Shown: in pieces, positions 8,839 through 18,496 of the stretch
How positions within the stretch are numbered: the first letter of the stretch is position 1
Layout: every line of letters starts with the position of its first letter
From: Pseudomonas putida
GTDB lineage: Bacteria; Pseudomonadota; Gammaproteobacteria; Pseudomonadales; Pseudomonadaceae
DNA: 64,000 nucleotides
Assembly: GCA_041071465.1 (NCBI GenBank)
Contig: CP163498.1
Span: forward strand, 3,304,001 to 3,368,000
Direction: 5' to 3'
Position numbers and translations under genes: made by a program
The notes under the pieces: model-generated
Told to the model about the DNA's origin: nothing
Databases searched by the model: none
Seen by the model: only the letters and a program-made list of their open reading frames with translations

Positions 8839-9351
8839 TCACTTGAGGCGCTCGGCAACACCCATGCAGATCGCCATGATCAGTTTCAATTCCTTTTGTA
8901 CCGTGCTGGGCGAAACACTCAGTTGTTCGGCAATTTCCAGGTAGGTGGCGCCATGCAGGCGGCTGAGGATGAAAATGCGTTGCTGGCGCTCGCTTAGCTG
9001 ATTGAGGCTGATGCTCAGGTGCTTGAGCAACTGCTCGGCATGGGCGGCATCCTCGCTGCTGGTGGCGGGGGCGGCCACGCTGTGCAGCACTTCGTCGGGC
9101 ACATCGTCGACCAGCATGCGCGCCTGCACCCGGCGTGCGCGCAGGTGGTCCAGCGCCAGGTTGCGCGCGGTCTGGAACACGAACGGCTCGATGTGCTCGA
9201 TGGGCCGCTCGCCCAGGGCGCGGGATACCCGCAGGTAGGTTTCCTGCAGCAGGTCTTCGGCCGTGCTGGGGTTGCCGACCATGCGCTGCAGGGTACGCAG
9301 CAGGGTAAGGCGCTGGACGAGGAAGACGGAGTTGAACCGGGACTGACTCAC
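8839..9351 (-). CDS. ECF RNA polymerase sigma factor, FecI type
   Basis: 170 residues with sigma region 2 (NPSTAEDLLQETYLRVSRAL, residues ~27-46, and FVFQTARNLALDHLRAR) and region 4 (LSERQQRIFILSRLHGATYLEIA with a helix-turn-helix ending VSPSTVQKELK). It should direct transcription of the haem receptor gene when released by the FecR protein. The start is a GTG at 9351 with only a weak ribosome site. A Fur-box palindrome lies 27-43 bases upstream, so the operon is probably switched on by iron starvation. Confidence 0.9.
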   Translation of the reverse strand: MSQSRFNSVFLVQRLTLLRTLQRMVGNPSTAEDLLQETYLRVSRALGERPIEHIEPFVFQTARNLALDHLRARRVQARMLVDDVPDEVLHSVAAPATSSEDAAHAEQLLKHLSISLNQLSERQQRIFILSRLHGATYLEIAEQLSVSPSTVQKELKLIMAICMGVAERLK

Positions 9352-9377
9352 GGGGAAACCTGGTCGACGAAAGGTTA

Positions 9378-9394
9378 ATGATAATGCTTATCAT
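9378..9394 (-). promoter_or_regulatory. Fur box upstream of the ECF sigma gene
   Basis: ATGATAATGCTTATCAT is a perfect 7+7 dyad (ATGATAA and TTATCAT) around a 3-base centre. It matches the core of the Fur consensus GATAATGATAATCATTATC. It lies 27-43 bases upstream of the sigma factor start at 9351, where a repressor would cover the promoter. Direct reading of sequence; binding is inferred. Confidence 0.82.
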
Positions 9395-9464
9395 CTGTGT
9401 CGTAGGTCAAGTGGTGAAATGTTAGGAAAAGGTAAAGATTGTGAGAGCTCCGTCGCTGCGCGGT

Positions 9465-9584
9465 CCCTTGTAGGAGCGGCCTTGTGTCGCGATGGGCTGC
9501 GCAGCAGCCCCGAAGTCTCGGCTCCAGCACCAATTGTCGGGGCCGCTTTGCGGCCCATCGCGACACAAGGCCGCTCCTACAGGG
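9465..9584. repeat. Paired inverted REP elements (BIME)
   Basis: Two REP units in opposite orientation: TGTAGGAGCGGCCTTGTGTC at the left and its reverse complement at the right, each with an internal GGGCTGC...GCAGCCCC or GGGCCGC..GCGGCCC hairpin, about 32 bases apart. They occupy most of the 246-base gap between the divergent-facing ends of the sigma gene promoter and the gap 3' end. Confidence 0.88.
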
Positions 9585-9597
9585 CGTGTGTCAAATC

Positions 9598-10599
9598 TTA
9601 GCGGGCGCTGCACAACGCCAAGCAGTTATCCAGCATCCGGTTGCTGAACCCCCACTCGTTGTCATACCAGGCCAGCACCTTGAGCATGCGCCCATTGGCC
9701 CGGGTATGGTTGGCATCGAAAATGGACGACAGCGGGTTGTGGTTGAAATCGCAGGAAACCAATGGCAAGGCGTTGTAGCCCAATACCTTGGAATGCTTGC
9801 TGGCTTCAAGGAACAGCTGGTTGACCTGCTCGGCGGTGGCCTCGCGCTTGAGGTTGACGGTGAGGTCCACCAGCGACACGTTGATGACCGGTACCCGCAC
9901 CGCCATGCCGGTCAACTTGCCGGCCAGCTCTGGCAGCACCAGGCCGACGGCCTCGGCGGCGCCAGTCTTGCTCGGGATCATCGACTGGGTGGCCGAACGC
10001 GCGCGATATGGGTCGCTGTGGTACATGTCGGTCAGCACCTGGTCATTGGTGTAGGCGTGAATGGTGGTCATCAGGCCTTGTTCGATGCCGAACTCGCGGT
10101 GCAGCACCTGGGCGATCGGCGCCAGGCAGTTGGTGGTGCAGGAGGCATTGGAAATGACCTGGTGCGAGGCCCGCAGGATGTCGTGGTTGACCCCGTACAC
10201 CACGGTGGCATCGGCACCCTTGGCGGGTGCCGAGACGATCACCTTGCCCGCCCCGGCGGCCAGGTGTGCAGCGGCCTTGGCGCGGTCGGTGAATAGCCCG
10301 GTGCACTCGAACACCACGTCGATCGCCTCGGCCTTCCAGGGCAGCTCGCCCGGGTTGCGGATGGCACTGACCGCGATACGGTCACCATTGACCGTCAGGC
10401 TCTCGTGGTCGGCCTCGACACTGGCGTCGAAGGTGCCGTGCACACTGTCGTACTTGAGCAGGTGGGCATTCATGGCGCTGTCGCCCAGGTCGTTGATGGC
10501 GACGACCTGCAGGTCCTGGCGGTAGCCTTGGGTATACAGTGCGCGCAGGACGTTGCGCCCGATGCGGCCGAATCCATTGATGGCGATGCGAAGGGTCAT
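9598..10599 (-). CDS. gap: Glyceraldehyde-3-phosphate dehydrogenase, type I
   Basis: 333 residues. The NAD-binding start is [20 protein letters not shown] and the catalytic cysteine lies in [12 protein letters not shown] near residue 153. The enzyme oxidises glyceraldehyde-3-phosphate, a product of the Entner-Doudoroff pathway, to 1,3-bisphosphoglycerate. The ATG at 10599 has GAGG upstream; the open frame extends 17 residues further but without a ribosome site. It is divergent from edd, with two HexR boxes between, and corresponds to the HexR-controlled gap-1 of P. putida. Confidence 0.95.
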   Translation of the reverse strand: MTLRIAINGFGRIGRNVLRALYTQGYRQDLQVVAINDLGDSAMNAHLLKYDSVHGTFDASVEADHESLTVNGDRIAVSAIRNPGELPWKAEAIDVVFECTGLFTDRAKAAAHLAAGAGKVIVSAPAKGADATVVYGVNHDILRASHQVISNASCTTNCLAPIAQVLHREFGIEQGLMTTIHAYTNDQVLTDMYHSDPYRARSATQSMIPSKTGAAEAVGLVLPELAGKLTGMAVRVPVINVSLVDLTVNLKREATAEQVNQLFLEASKHSKVLGYNALPLVSCDFNHNPLSSIFDANHTRANGRMLKVLAWYDNEWGFSNRMLDNCLALCSAR

Positions 10600-10663
10600 G
10601 GCAGTACCTCTGGCAGTCCGAGTGAAACCTGTGGCACAAAGGAGCTTCACTGAAACGGTTTTG

Positions 10664-10678
10664 TTGTTGGAATTACAA
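10664..10678. promoter_or_regulatory. HexR operator (gap side)
   Basis: TTGTTGGAATTACAA fits the HexR consensus TTGT-N7/8-ACAA exactly, with a 7-base spacer. It lies 65 bases upstream of the gap start, so it most likely represses gap. HexR release by 2-keto-3-deoxy-6-phosphogluconate is established for P. putida. Confidence 0.85.
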
Positions 10679-10725
10679 GATTATTCACTGGCCGATAGAA
10701 AACAAGCCTTTTTAGTGGCAGTATT

Positions 10726-10741
10726 TTGTTTAAACATACAA
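10726..10741. promoter_or_regulatory. HexR operator (edd side)
   Basis: TTGTTTAAACATACAA fits TTGT-N8-ACAA exactly and contains the palindrome GTTTAAAC. It lies about 120 bases upstream of the edd start and 48 bases from the other HexR box, so the two divergent promoters probably each have their own operator. Confidence 0.82.
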
Positions 10742-10863
10742 CGAGTGGTTGGGCGACGTGCCTCCACCGATGCAGCGGGCTCCTCACCTTGAGCCTAGGC
10801 CGCAATCGTTTGGAGGGGAAATGCCCGGTAAACCGCCCTTACAATTAGCCTGGAGTCCAGTAC

Positions 10864-12690
10864 ATGCATCCGCGCATCCTTGAGGTCACCCAGCGGCTGG
10901 TCGAACGCAGCCGTGCCACCCGCGAACGTTACCTGCAGCTGATTCGCGGCGCGGCCAGTGAAGGCCCCATGCGTGCCAGCCTGCAGTGCGCCAACTTCGC
11001 CCACGGCGTGGCCGGTTGCGGCAGCGAAGACAAGCACACGCTGCGCCTGATGAACGCGGCCAACGTGGCTATCGTCTCGGCCTACAACGACATGTTGTCC
11101 GCCCACCAGCCGTACCTGCATTTCCCCGAGCAAATCAAGCAGGCCCTGCGTGAGGTCGGCTCGGTCGGCCAGTTCGCAGGTGGCGTGCCGGCCATGTGCG
11201 ACGGTGTGACCCAAGGCGAGCCGGGCATGGAACTGGCCATCGCCAGCCGCGAAGTGATCGCCATGTCCACGGCTGTCGCGCTGTCGCACAACATGTTCGA
11301 CGCCGCGCTGATGCTGGGCATATGCGACAAGATCGTTCCTGGCCTGATGATGGGCGCGCTGCGTTTCGGCCACTTGCCGACCATTTTCGTACCGGGTGGG
11401 CCAATGGTGTCCGGCATTTCCAACAAGCAGAAGGCCGACGTGCGCCAGCGCTATGCCGAAGGCAAGGCCAGCCGTGAGGAACTGCTGGAGTCGGAGATGA
11501 ATTCCTACCACAGCCCAGGCACCTGCACCTTCTACGGCACCGCCAATACCAACCAACTAGTGATGGAGGTAATGGGCCTGCACCTGCCGGGCGCTTCGTT
11601 CGTCAACCCGTACACACCGCTGCGCGACGCACTCACCGCCGAGGCTGCGCAGCAGGTGACACGCATGACCAAGGCCAGTGGCAGCTTCATGCCGCTGGGT
11701 GAAATCGTCGACGAAAAAGCGTTGGTCAACTCCATCGTCGCCCTGCACGCTACCGGCGGCTCGACCAACCACACCCTGCACATTCCAGCGATTGCCCAGG
11801 CTGCGGGTATCCAGCTGACCTGGCAGGACATGGCCGACCTTTCCGAAGTGGTGCCGACCCTGTCGCACGTCTACCCCAACGGCAAGGCCGACATCAACCA
11901 CTTCCAGGCGGCTGGTGGCATGGCCTTCCTGATCCGCGAGCTGCTCGACGCCGGGCTGCTGCACGAGGATGTCAATACCGTGGCCGGCCACGGCTTGCGT
12001 CGCTACACCCAGGAACCGTTCCTCGACAACGGCAAGCTGGTGTGGCGCGAAGGGCCGCAGCAGAGCCTGGACGAGAGCATCCTGCGCCCGGTGGCGCGGC
12101 CGTTCTCCGCCGAAGGCGGCCTGCGGGTGATGGAGGGCAACCTGGGCCGTGGCGTGATGAAAGTGTCCGCCGTCGCCGCCGAACATCAGGTGGTCGAGGC
12201 CCCGGCGCGGGTGTTCCAGGACCAGCAGTCGCTGGCCGATGCGTTCAAGGCCGGTGAGCTTGAGCGTGACTTTGTCGCCGTGGTGCGCTTCCAGGGGCCA
12301 CGTTGCAACGGCATGCCAGAGCTGCACAAGCTAACGCCATTCCTCGGTGTGCTGCAGGACCGTGGCTACAAGGTAGCGCTGGTTACAGACGGGCGTATGT
12401 CGGGTGCCTCGGGCAAGATCCCGGCGGCTATCCACGTTTGCCCCGAGGCTTACGACGGCGGCCCGCTGGCGCGTGTGCGCGATGGTGATATCGTGCGGGT
12501 CGATGGTGTCGAAGGTACCTTGCGGGTCATGGTCTCGGCCGAAGAGTTGGCCAGCCGCGATCTGCCGCCGGCGCCCCAGGGCAATGACCTGGGTTGCGGG
12601 CGCGAGCTGTTCGGCTTCATGCGCATGGCGTTCAGCCCGGCAGAGCAGGGCGCGAGTGCGTTCACTTCGGCCCTGGAGAACCTCAAATGA
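10864..12690 (+). CDS. edd: 6-Phosphogluconate dehydratase
   Basis: 608 residues of the IlvD/Edd family. It dehydrates 6-phosphogluconate to 2-keto-3-deoxy-6-phosphogluconate, the committing step of the Entner-Doudoroff route. Motif [20 protein letters not shown] lies at residues ~111-130, an iron-sulphur cysteine is in GICDKIVPG (~154), and the C-terminal signature is [19 protein letters not shown]. The length equals that of bacterial Edd. It is the first gene of an edd-glk-gltR-gltS unit; its stop overlaps the glk start as ATGA. Confidence 0.96.
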   Translation: MHPRILEVTQRLVERSRATRERYLQLIRGAASEGPMRASLQCANFAHGVAGCGSEDKHTLRLMNAANVAIVSAYNDMLSAHQPYLHFPEQIKQALREVGSVGQFAGGVPAMCDGVTQGEPGMELAIASREVIAMSTAVALSHNMFDAALMLGICDKIVPGLMMGALRFGHLPTIFVPGGPMVSGISNKQKADVRQRYAEGKASREELLESEMNSYHSPGTCTFYGTANTNQLVMEVMGLHLPGASFVNPYTPLRDALTAEAAQQVTRMTKASGSFMPLGEIVDEKALVNSIVALHATGGSTNHTLHIPAIAQAAGIQLTWQDMADLSEVVPTLSHVYPNGKADINHFQAAGGMAFLIRELLDAGLLHEDVNTVAGHGLRRYTQEPFLDNGKLVWREGPQQSLDESILRPVARPFSAEGGLRVMEGNLGRGVMKVSAVAAEHQVVEAPARVFQDQQSLADAFKAGELERDFVAVVRFQGPRCNGMPELHKLTPFLGVLQDRGYKVALVTDGRMSGASGKIPAAIHVCPEAYDGGPLARVRDGDIVRVDGVEGTLRVMVSAEELASRDLPPAPQGNDLGCGRELFGFMRMAFSPAEQGASAFTSALENLK

Positions 12691-13649
12691 AAGACCTGCT
12701 GGTTGGCGACATCGGCGGCACCAATGCCCGTTTTGCGTTGTGGCGTGACAACCAGCTACATGATGTGAAGGTTTTCGCCACTGCAGACTACACCAGCCCG
12801 GAGCAGGCCATCGAGGCTTACCTCGAAGGCCAGGGCATCGCCCGCGGTGGATTGGCGGCGGTATGCCTGGCGGTAGCTGGGCCGGTTGATGGCGATGAAT
12901 TCCGCTTCACCAACAACCATTGGCGTCTGAGCCGCACCGCCTTCTGCAAGACCTTGCAGGTCGATCAGCTGTTGCTGATCAACGATTTCACTGCCATGGC
13001 GCTGGGCATGACTCGCCTGCGCGAAGAGGAGTTCCGCGAAGTGTGCCCCGGCCAGGCCGACCCTTCGCGGCCGGCGCTGGTGATCGGGCCAGGGACAGGC
13101 CTGGGTGTGGGCTCGCTGCTGCGCCTTGGTGAGCAGCACTGGCAAGCCCTGCCAGGTGAAGGCGGGCATGTTGACCTGCCGGTGGGCAATGCCCGCGAAG
13201 CGGCGATCCACCAACACATCCATGGGCAGATTGGCCATGTCAGCGCCGAGACCGTGCTTAGTGGGGGTGGCCTGGTGCGGTTGTACCAGGCGATCTGCGC
13301 ACTGGACGGCGACACCCCCAGGCACAAGACCCCGGCGCAGGTCACCGATGCCGCACTGGGCGGCGAGCCTCGAGCGCTGGCGGTGGTCGAGCAGTTCTGC
13401 CGGTTTCTTGGGCGCGTGGCGGGTAACAATGTGCTGACGCTGGGCGCGCGAGGTGGGGTCTATATCGTCGGCGGCGTGATTCCGCGCTTCGCCGAGTTGT
13501 TCCTGCGTAGCGGGTTTGCCGCCAGTTTTGCCGACAAGGGTTGTATGAGTGGTTATTTTGCTGGCGTGCCGGTGTGGCTGGTGACGGCCGAGTTTTCCGG
13601 GTTGCTGGGAGCCGGGGTGGCCTTGCAGCAGGCTTTGGGTCATAGCTAG
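12687..13649 (+). CDS. glk: Glucokinase
   Basis: 320 residues. It phosphorylates glucose imported by GtsABCD. The N-terminal phosphate-binding motif [16 protein letters not shown] and the [15 protein letters not shown] and [14 protein letters not shown] motifs identify the bacterial Glk family. The ATG at 12687 overlaps the edd stop codon by four bases (ATGA), so translation is coupled. A paired REP element follows the gene before gltR. Confidence 0.95.
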   Translation: MKDLLVGDIGGTNARFALWRDNQLHDVKVFATADYTSPEQAIEAYLEGQGIARGGLAAVCLAVAGPVDGDEFRFTNNHWRLSRTAFCKTLQVDQLLLINDFTAMALGMTRLREEEFREVCPGQADPSRPALVIGPGTGLGVGSLLRLGEQHWQALPGEGGHVDLPVGNAREAAIHQHIHGQIGHVSAETVLSGGGLVRLYQAICALDGDTPRHKTPAQVTDAALGGEPRALAVVEQFCRFLGRVAGNNVLTLGARGGVYIVGGVIPRFAELFLRSGFAASFADKGCMSGYFAGVPVWLVTAEFSGLLGAGVALQQALGHS

Positions 13650-13655
13650 GCGTAA

Positions 13656-13756
13656 GGGGGCCGCTGCGCGGCCCATCGCGACGCAAGGCCGCTCCTACAG
13701 GGATCGCGCAGTGTGTAGGAGCGGCCTTGTGTCGCGATGGGCTGCAAAGCAGCCCC
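13656..13756. repeat. Paired inverted REP elements (BIME)
   Basis: Two REP units face each other: GGCCGCTGCGCGGCCCATCG ... CGCTCCTACAGGG, then TGTAGGAGCGGCCTTGTGTC ... GCTGCAAAGCAGCCCC. It fills the glk-gltR gap and ends 58 bases before the gltR start. An upstream ATG at 13737 that would extend gltR falls inside it, which argues against that start. Confidence 0.88.
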
Positions 13757-13814
13757 AGAAGGCAACACCCAACAGCAGGCAAAAGATCTGCAAACAACAA
13801 GAGGAAGGACCACC

Positions 13815-14540
13815 TTGAGCACTGCCGGCAAATCGATCCTGATGGTCGACGACGACCAGGAAATCCGCGAACTGCTGCAAACCTACCTGAGTCGCTCCGG
13901 CTTTCAGGTGCATGCCGAAGCCGACGGCAAAGGCTTTCGCCGTGCGCTGGAAAGCACGCCCTGCGACCTGGTCATCCTCGATGTCATGCTGCCCGACGAA
14001 GACGGCTTCAGCCTGTGCCGCTGGGTACGCCAGCACCCGCGCCAGGCGCGCGTGCCGATCATCATGCTCACCGCCAGCTCCGACGAGGCCGACCGGGTCA
14101 TTGGCCTGGAACTGGGCGCCGACGACTACCTGGGCAAACCGTTCAGCCCCCGTGAACTGCAAGCGCGAATCAAGGCCCTGCTGCGTCGCGCCGAATTCGG
14201 CCAGGCGGCGCCGGGCAGTGCGGTGCTGGCCTTCGATGACTGGCGCCTGGACACGGTCAGCCACCGCCTGTTCCATCACGACGGTGAAGAGGTGATTCTT
14301 TCTGGCGCCGACTTTGCCCTGCTCAAGCTGTTTCTCGACCATCCGCAGCAGATTCTCGACCGCGACACCATCGGCAACGCCACCCGTGGTCGCGAGCCGA
14401 TGCCGCTGGACCGCATCGTCGACATGGCGGTCAGCCGCTTGCGCCAGCGTCTGCGTGATACCGACAAGCCACCCCGGCTGATCCGCACGGTACGCGGCAG
14501 TGGCTACCTGTTGGCGGCGCATGTCTGCAGTGCGCCCTGA
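13815..14540 (+). CDS. gltR: Response regulator of glucose uptake, OmpR type
   Basis: 241 residues. The receiver domain (SILMVDDDQEIRELL; phosphorylated Asp in DLVILDVMLPDEDG near residue 55; conserved Lys in LGKPFSPREL) is followed by an OmpR winged helix (residues ~135-240, ending LIRTVRGSGYLLAAHV). In P. putida GltR-2 controls glucose transport genes. The likely start is TTG at 13815, which has AGGAAGGA eight bases upstream and gives a normal N-terminus. The 20-base overlap with the kinase gene shows co-translation. Confidence 0.9.
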   Translation: MSTAGKSILMVDDDQEIRELLQTYLSRSGFQVHAEADGKGFRRALESTPCDLVILDVMLPDEDGFSLCRWVRQHPRQARVPIIMLTASSDEADRVIGLELGADDYLGKPFSPRELQARIKALLRRAEFGQAAPGSAVLAFDDWRLDTVSHRLFHHDGEEVILSGADFALLKLFLDHPQQILDRDTIGNATRGREPMPLDRIVDMAVSRLRQRLRDTDKPPRLIRTVRGSGYLLAAHVCSAP

Positions 14541-15975
14541 GCGGCGCTGGCGCCTGCTGCCGCGCTCATTGCTGGGGCGTATGCTGCTGCTGACCTTGTT
14601 GGTTGTGCTGCTGGCCCAGGGCCTGTCGAGCATCATCTGGGTTGCCCAACTGCGGGCCAGCCAGTTGCAGGGCCTGCGCGCCAGTGCCAGCAGCCTGGCC
14701 CACTCGATGAGCGCCAGTGTCAGTTACTTCCGCTCGCTGCCGGTGGCCTATCGGCCGATGGTGCTCGACCAGTTGCGCAGCATGGGTGGCACGCGCTTTT
14801 TCGTGTCGCTCAACGCCAAGCCGCTGGACATGCCGGTATTGCCCATTACCCCACGTAAGCAGGCGGTGATCGATGTGTTCCAGCAGGTGCTGCACGAGCG
14901 CCTAGGGTCGCAGATGGACATTTCCGTGGAGTTCGTCGCCCCCGACGACCTGCGTATCTTCAACAGCGGCCTTAAGCTAGACGAGCTGCCACGTTCTTGG
15001 GCGCATTACTCGTTGACCCTGGAGCCGCTCAACCCGCCGGTGCTGGTGACGCAGATTCGCCTGGGCGAGGGTGAGTGGCTGTACATCGCTTCGCTGCTGC
15101 CTGAACCCTATACCAGCCTGGAGGCCGAGCGCCTGCCACGGCAGCAGATCGGTTTCATCGTACTCACCACGGCCTTGCTGTTGTTGTTCATCGGCCTGCT
15201 GGTGCACTGGCAGAGCTGGCCGCTCAAGCGCCTGGCGCGGGCCGCACGGGAGATGTCGCTGGGCGCCGATGTGGCGCCGGTGGCGGAAGGCGGGGGTAGC
15301 GAAGTGGTCGAGGTTAGCCGGGCATTCAACAGCATGCGTGAGCGCATCAGCCGCTACCTGACCGAACGCAGCCAGCTGTTCAGCGCCATCTCCCATGACT
15401 TGCGCACGCCGATCACCCGCCTGCGCCTGCGTGTCGAACTGCTGGAGGACGAGCGCCTGCAGGCCAAGTTCAGCCAGGACCTGGACGAACTGGAGCTGCT
15501 GGTCAAAGGCGCCTTGCAGTGCGTTAAGGACACCGATATCCACGAGAACATAGAGCCGGTCGACCTCAATCAGGTGCTGGAGATTCTGGCAGAGCCGTAT
15601 CTGCGTGATGGCCGTATCACGGTCGACGGCCGGGCGCTGGCGCCTTACCCAGGCAAGCCGCTGGCGTTGCGACGCTGCATCGGCAACCTGATCGACAACG
15701 CCATCAAGTATGGCGAGCGGGCGCGGCTGCGCATCATCGACAGTGCCGAGGGCTTTGTGCTGCAGGTGGACGACCAGGGGCCGGGCGTACCGCAGCAGCA
15801 GCTGGAGCAGGTGTTCGAGCCGCATTTCCGGCTGGCAGGGCAGCAGCAGGGCTATGGGCTGGGGTTGGGGATTGCACGCAATATCGCCCACAGCCATGGG
15901 GGCGAGGTGAGTTTGCTGAATCTGCGAGAGGGTGGGTTGCGGGTGACGTTGTACCTGCCACGGGGCGTGGAGTGA
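14521..15975 (+). CDS. gltS: Sensor histidine kinase of glucose uptake
   Basis: 484 residues: a membrane helix at ~19-40, a periplasmic sensor of ~140 residues, a second helix near 205-227, a HAMP linker, the phospho-accepting H-box AISHDLRTPITRLRLR near residue 290, then the ATPase domain with N box (CIGNLIDNAIKYGE), G1 (DDQGPGVP) and G2 (GYGLGLGIARNIA). It partners the response regulator encoded just upstream and overlapping it by 20 bases. P. aeruginosa GtrS and its P. putida counterpart sense 2-ketogluconate or 6-phosphogluconate; the ligand here is inferred. Confidence 0.9.
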   Translation: MSAVRPERRWRLLPRSLLGRMLLLTLLVVLLAQGLSSIIWVAQLRASQLQGLRASASSLAHSMSASVSYFRSLPVAYRPMVLDQLRSMGGTRFFVSLNAKPLDMPVLPITPRKQAVIDVFQQVLHERLGSQMDISVEFVAPDDLRIFNSGLKLDELPRSWAHYSLTLEPLNPPVLVTQIRLGEGEWLYIASLLPEPYTSLEAERLPRQQIGFIVLTTALLLLFIGLLVHWQSWPLKRLARAAREMSLGADVAPVAEGGGSEVVEVSRAFNSMRERISRYLTERSQLFSAISHDLRTPITRLRLRVELLEDERLQAKFSQDLDELELLVKGALQCVKDTDIHENIEPVDLNQVLEILAEPYLRDGRITVDGRALAPYPGKPLALRRCIGNLIDNAIKYGERARLRIIDSAEGFVLQVDDQGPGVPQQQLEQVFEPHFRLAGQQQGYGLGLGIARNIAHSHGGEVSLLNLREGGLRVTLYLPRGVE

Positions 15976-16001
15976 AACGCTGCGTTACCTGTACCGGCAA
16001 T

Positions 16002-16038
16002 GTAACCAAACGATGACATTCATGCATCGCTTCGTTAC
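16002..16038. promoter_or_regulatory. Imperfect 14-bp dyad upstream of gtsA
   Basis: GTAACCAAACGATG at 16002-16015 and CATCGCTTCGTTAC at 16025-16038 are inverted repeats with 12 of 14 matching positions and a 9-base spacer. It lies 83-119 bases upstream of gtsA. It has no T-run, so a terminator for gltS is less likely than an operator, perhaps for GltR; that is inference. Confidence 0.45.
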
Positions 16039-16120
16039 CCGGCGCGGCGGGCGTGCTGTTTAGACTCCATGCAACGCAAGCGATCGACTTGCACGGCATA
16101 ACAACAAGAAAGGTGTTTCG

Positions 16121-17406
16121 ATGAATTCCACGCTCCGTCTCGCTGCCGCAATCTCCCTGGCTTCCTTACTCCCGCTCAGTGCCCAGGCTGCCGAACCCAA
16201 AGGCAGTGTCGAGGTGGTGCACTGGTGGACCTCCGGTGGTGAAAAGGCGGCCGTCGATGTGCTCAAGGCCCAGGTCGAGAAAGACGGCTTCACGTGGAAG
16301 GATGGCGCTGTCGCCGGCGGTGGCGGCGCCACGGCCATGACCGTGCTCAAGAGCCGCGCCGTAGCGGGCAACCCGCCGGGTGTCGCACAAATCAAAGGGC
16401 CAGATATCCAGGACTGGGCGGCCACCGGTTTGCTCGACGGCGAAGTGCTCAAGGATGTGGCCAAGCAAGAGCAGTGGGACACCTTGCTCGACAAGAAGGT
16501 CGCTGACAACGTGAAGTATGACGGTGACTATGTTGCCGTACCGGTAAACATCCACCGTACCAACTGGCTCTGGATCAACCCAGAAGTCTTCAAGAAGGCC
16601 GGCATCGACAAGGCGCCGGCCACGCTCGATGAATTCTATGCCGCTGCCGACAAGCTCAAGGCCGCTGGCTTCATCCCGCTCGCCCATGGCGGCCAACCGT
16701 GGCAGGACAGCACCGTGTTTGAAAGCGTGGTGCTCTCGGTGATGGGCGCGCAGGGTTACAAAAAGGCCATGGTCGACCTCGACAATGCGGCCCTGACCGG
16801 CCCGGACATGGTCAAGGCGCTGGCCGAGCTGAAAAGGTCGCCAACTACATGGACCCGGATGGCAAAGGCCAGGACTGGAACCTGGAGGCGGCCAAGGTCA
16901 TCAACGGCAAGGCCGGCATGCAGATCATGGGCGACTGGGCCAAGAGCGAATGGACCTTGGCGAAGAAGACCGCCGGCAAGGACTACCAGTGCGTGCCGTT
17001 CCCGGGTACCGACAAGGCCTTCCTCTACAACATCGATTCGCTGGTGGTGTTCAAGCAGAACAACGCAGGCACTTCTGCCGGCCAGCAGGACATTGCCCGC
17101 AAGGTGATGGGTGAGGACTTCCAGAAAGTCTTCAGCACCAACAAAGGGTCGATCCCGGTGCGCAACGACATGCTGGCCGACATGGCCAAGTATGGCTTCG
17201 ATGCTTGCGCGCAGCGCTCTGCCAGTGACTTCCTGGCCGATGCCAAGAATGGCGGCCTGCAGCCGAGCATGGCGCACAACATGGCCACCACGCTGGCCGT
17301 GCAGGGTGCGTTCTTCGATGTAGTGACCAACTACATCAACGATCCCAAGGCCGATCCGGCCGATGCGGCGAAGAAGCTGGCGGCGGCGATCAAGGCTGCC
17401 CGGTAA
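16121..17406 (+). CDS. gtsA: Glucose/mannose ABC transporter substrate-binding protein (frameshifted in this sequence)
   Basis: Periplasmic glucose-binding protein, extracellular solute-binding family 1. The signal peptide is [23 protein letters not shown] and the mature start runs [17 protein letters not shown]. The frame from 16121 reads correctly to about residue 237 (MVKALAEL) and then the correct protein continues in another frame from about 16836 ([20 protein letters not shown]) to 17406. Adding one A to the run of four A at 16833-16836 restores [14 protein letters not shown] and a 428-residue protein, the normal length. I therefore treat this as a probable consensus error rather than a dead gene. 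A paired REP lies between it and gtsB. Confidence 0.9.
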
Positions 17407-17419
17407 CGCGACGCCATCT

Positions 17420-17564
17420 CCCTTTGTAGGAGCGGCCTTGCGTCGCGATAGGGCTGCACAGCAGCCCCAAAACTGCGCACTCGATCTTCCAGGTAGGTGT
17501 TGGCCGTGAGTCTTTTGGGGCTGCTGCGCAGCCCTATCGCGACGCAAGGCCGCTCCTACAGGGA
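17420..17564. repeat. Paired inverted REP elements (BIME) between gtsA and gtsB
   Basis: Left unit TTGTAGGAGCGGCCTTGCGT with GGGCTGCACAGCAGCCCC, right unit GGGGCTGCTGCGCAGCCC ending GGCCGCTCCTACAGGGA, about 55 bases apart. It fills the 181-base gap between gtsA and gtsB inside the transporter operon. Confidence 0.9.
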
Positions 17565-17587
17565 GTGCGGCGCCTTTGAGGTGAACC

Positions 17588-18496
17588 ATGACAACAACTA
17601 CCGCCCAACTGCGGGCCTCGCCCCTGGACGCGCTTCAGCGCTGGCTGCCCAAGCTGGTGCTGGCGCCCAGCATGTTCATCGTCCTGGTGGGCTTCTACGG
17701 CTACATCCTCTGGACGTTCGTGCTGTCCTTCACCACCTCGACCTTCCTGCCCACCTACAAATGGGCAGGCCTTGCGCAATACGCCCGGCTGTTCGACAAC
17801 GACCGCTGGTGGGTGGCAAGCAAGAACCTGCTGGTGTTTGGCGGCCTGTTCATTGCCATCAGCTTGGTTATCGGCGTGCTGCTGGCGGTGCTGCTGGACC
17901 AGCGCATACGCCGCGAGGGTTTTATCCGCACCCTTTACCTGTACCCCATGGCACTGTCCATGATCGTGACTGGCACCGCCTGGAAGTGGTTGCTCAACCC
18001 CGGCATGGGCCTGGACAAGCTACTGCGCGACTGGGGCTGGGAGGGCTTTCGCCTGGACTGGCTGATCGACCCTGACCGGGTGGTGTACTGCCTGGTGATT
18101 GCGGCCGTGTGGCAGGCCTCGGGCTTCATAATGGCGATGTTCCTTGCCGGCCTGCGCGGGGTCGACCCGTCGATCATCCGCGCAGCGCAAATGGATGGCG
18201 CCAGCCTGCCGCGCATCTACTGGACCGTGGTGCTGCCTAGCCTGCGCCCGGTGTTTTTCAGTGCACTGATGATCCTTTCGCACATTGCCATCAAGAGTTT
18301 CGACTTGGTGGCGGCAATGACGGCCGGTGGCCCGGGTTACTCGTCCGACCTGCCGGCGATGTTCATGTACTCGTTCACCTTCAGCCGCGGCCAGATGGGC
18401 ATGGGGTCGGCCAGCGCCATCCTGATGCTCGGGGCGATCCTGGCGATCCTCGTGCCTTACCTGTATTCGGAGCTGCGGAGCAAACGCCATGCATAG
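17588..18496 (+). CDS. gtsB: Glucose ABC transporter permease
   Basis: 302 residues with six hydrophobic segments and the permease EAA loop (IIRAAQMDGASLPRIYWTVVLPSLRP, residues ~196-221) of the MalF type. It forms half of the glucose channel in the inner membrane with GtsC. The ATG at 17588 follows a GAGGTGA ribosome site. The gene overlaps gtsC by 8 bases. Confidence 0.93.
   Translation: MTTTTAQLRASPLDALQRWLPKLVLAPSMFIVLVGFYGYILWTFVLSFTTSTFLPTYKWAGLAQYARLFDNDRWWVASKNLLVFGGLFIAISLVIGVLLAVLLDQRIRREGFIRTLYLYPMALSMIVTGTAWKWLLNPGMGLDKLLRDWGWEGFRLDWLIDPDRVVYCLVIAAVWQASGFIMAMFLAGLRGVDPSIIRAAQMDGASLPRIYWTVVLPSLRPVFFSALMILSHIAIKSFDLVAAMTAGGPGYSSDLPAMFMYSFTFSRGQMGMGSASAILMLGAILAILVPYLYSELRSKRHA

Noticed and set aside
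9465..9584. Small insertion sequence or CRISPR-like repeat
   Set aside because: The inverted units match REP elements seen at several other intergenic sites; no transposase frame and no regular spacer pattern.
16849..17406. Separate second binding-protein gene starting at 16849
   Set aside because: It begins mid-fold ([13 protein letters not shown]) and completes the gtsA protein after one added base; it is not an independent gene.
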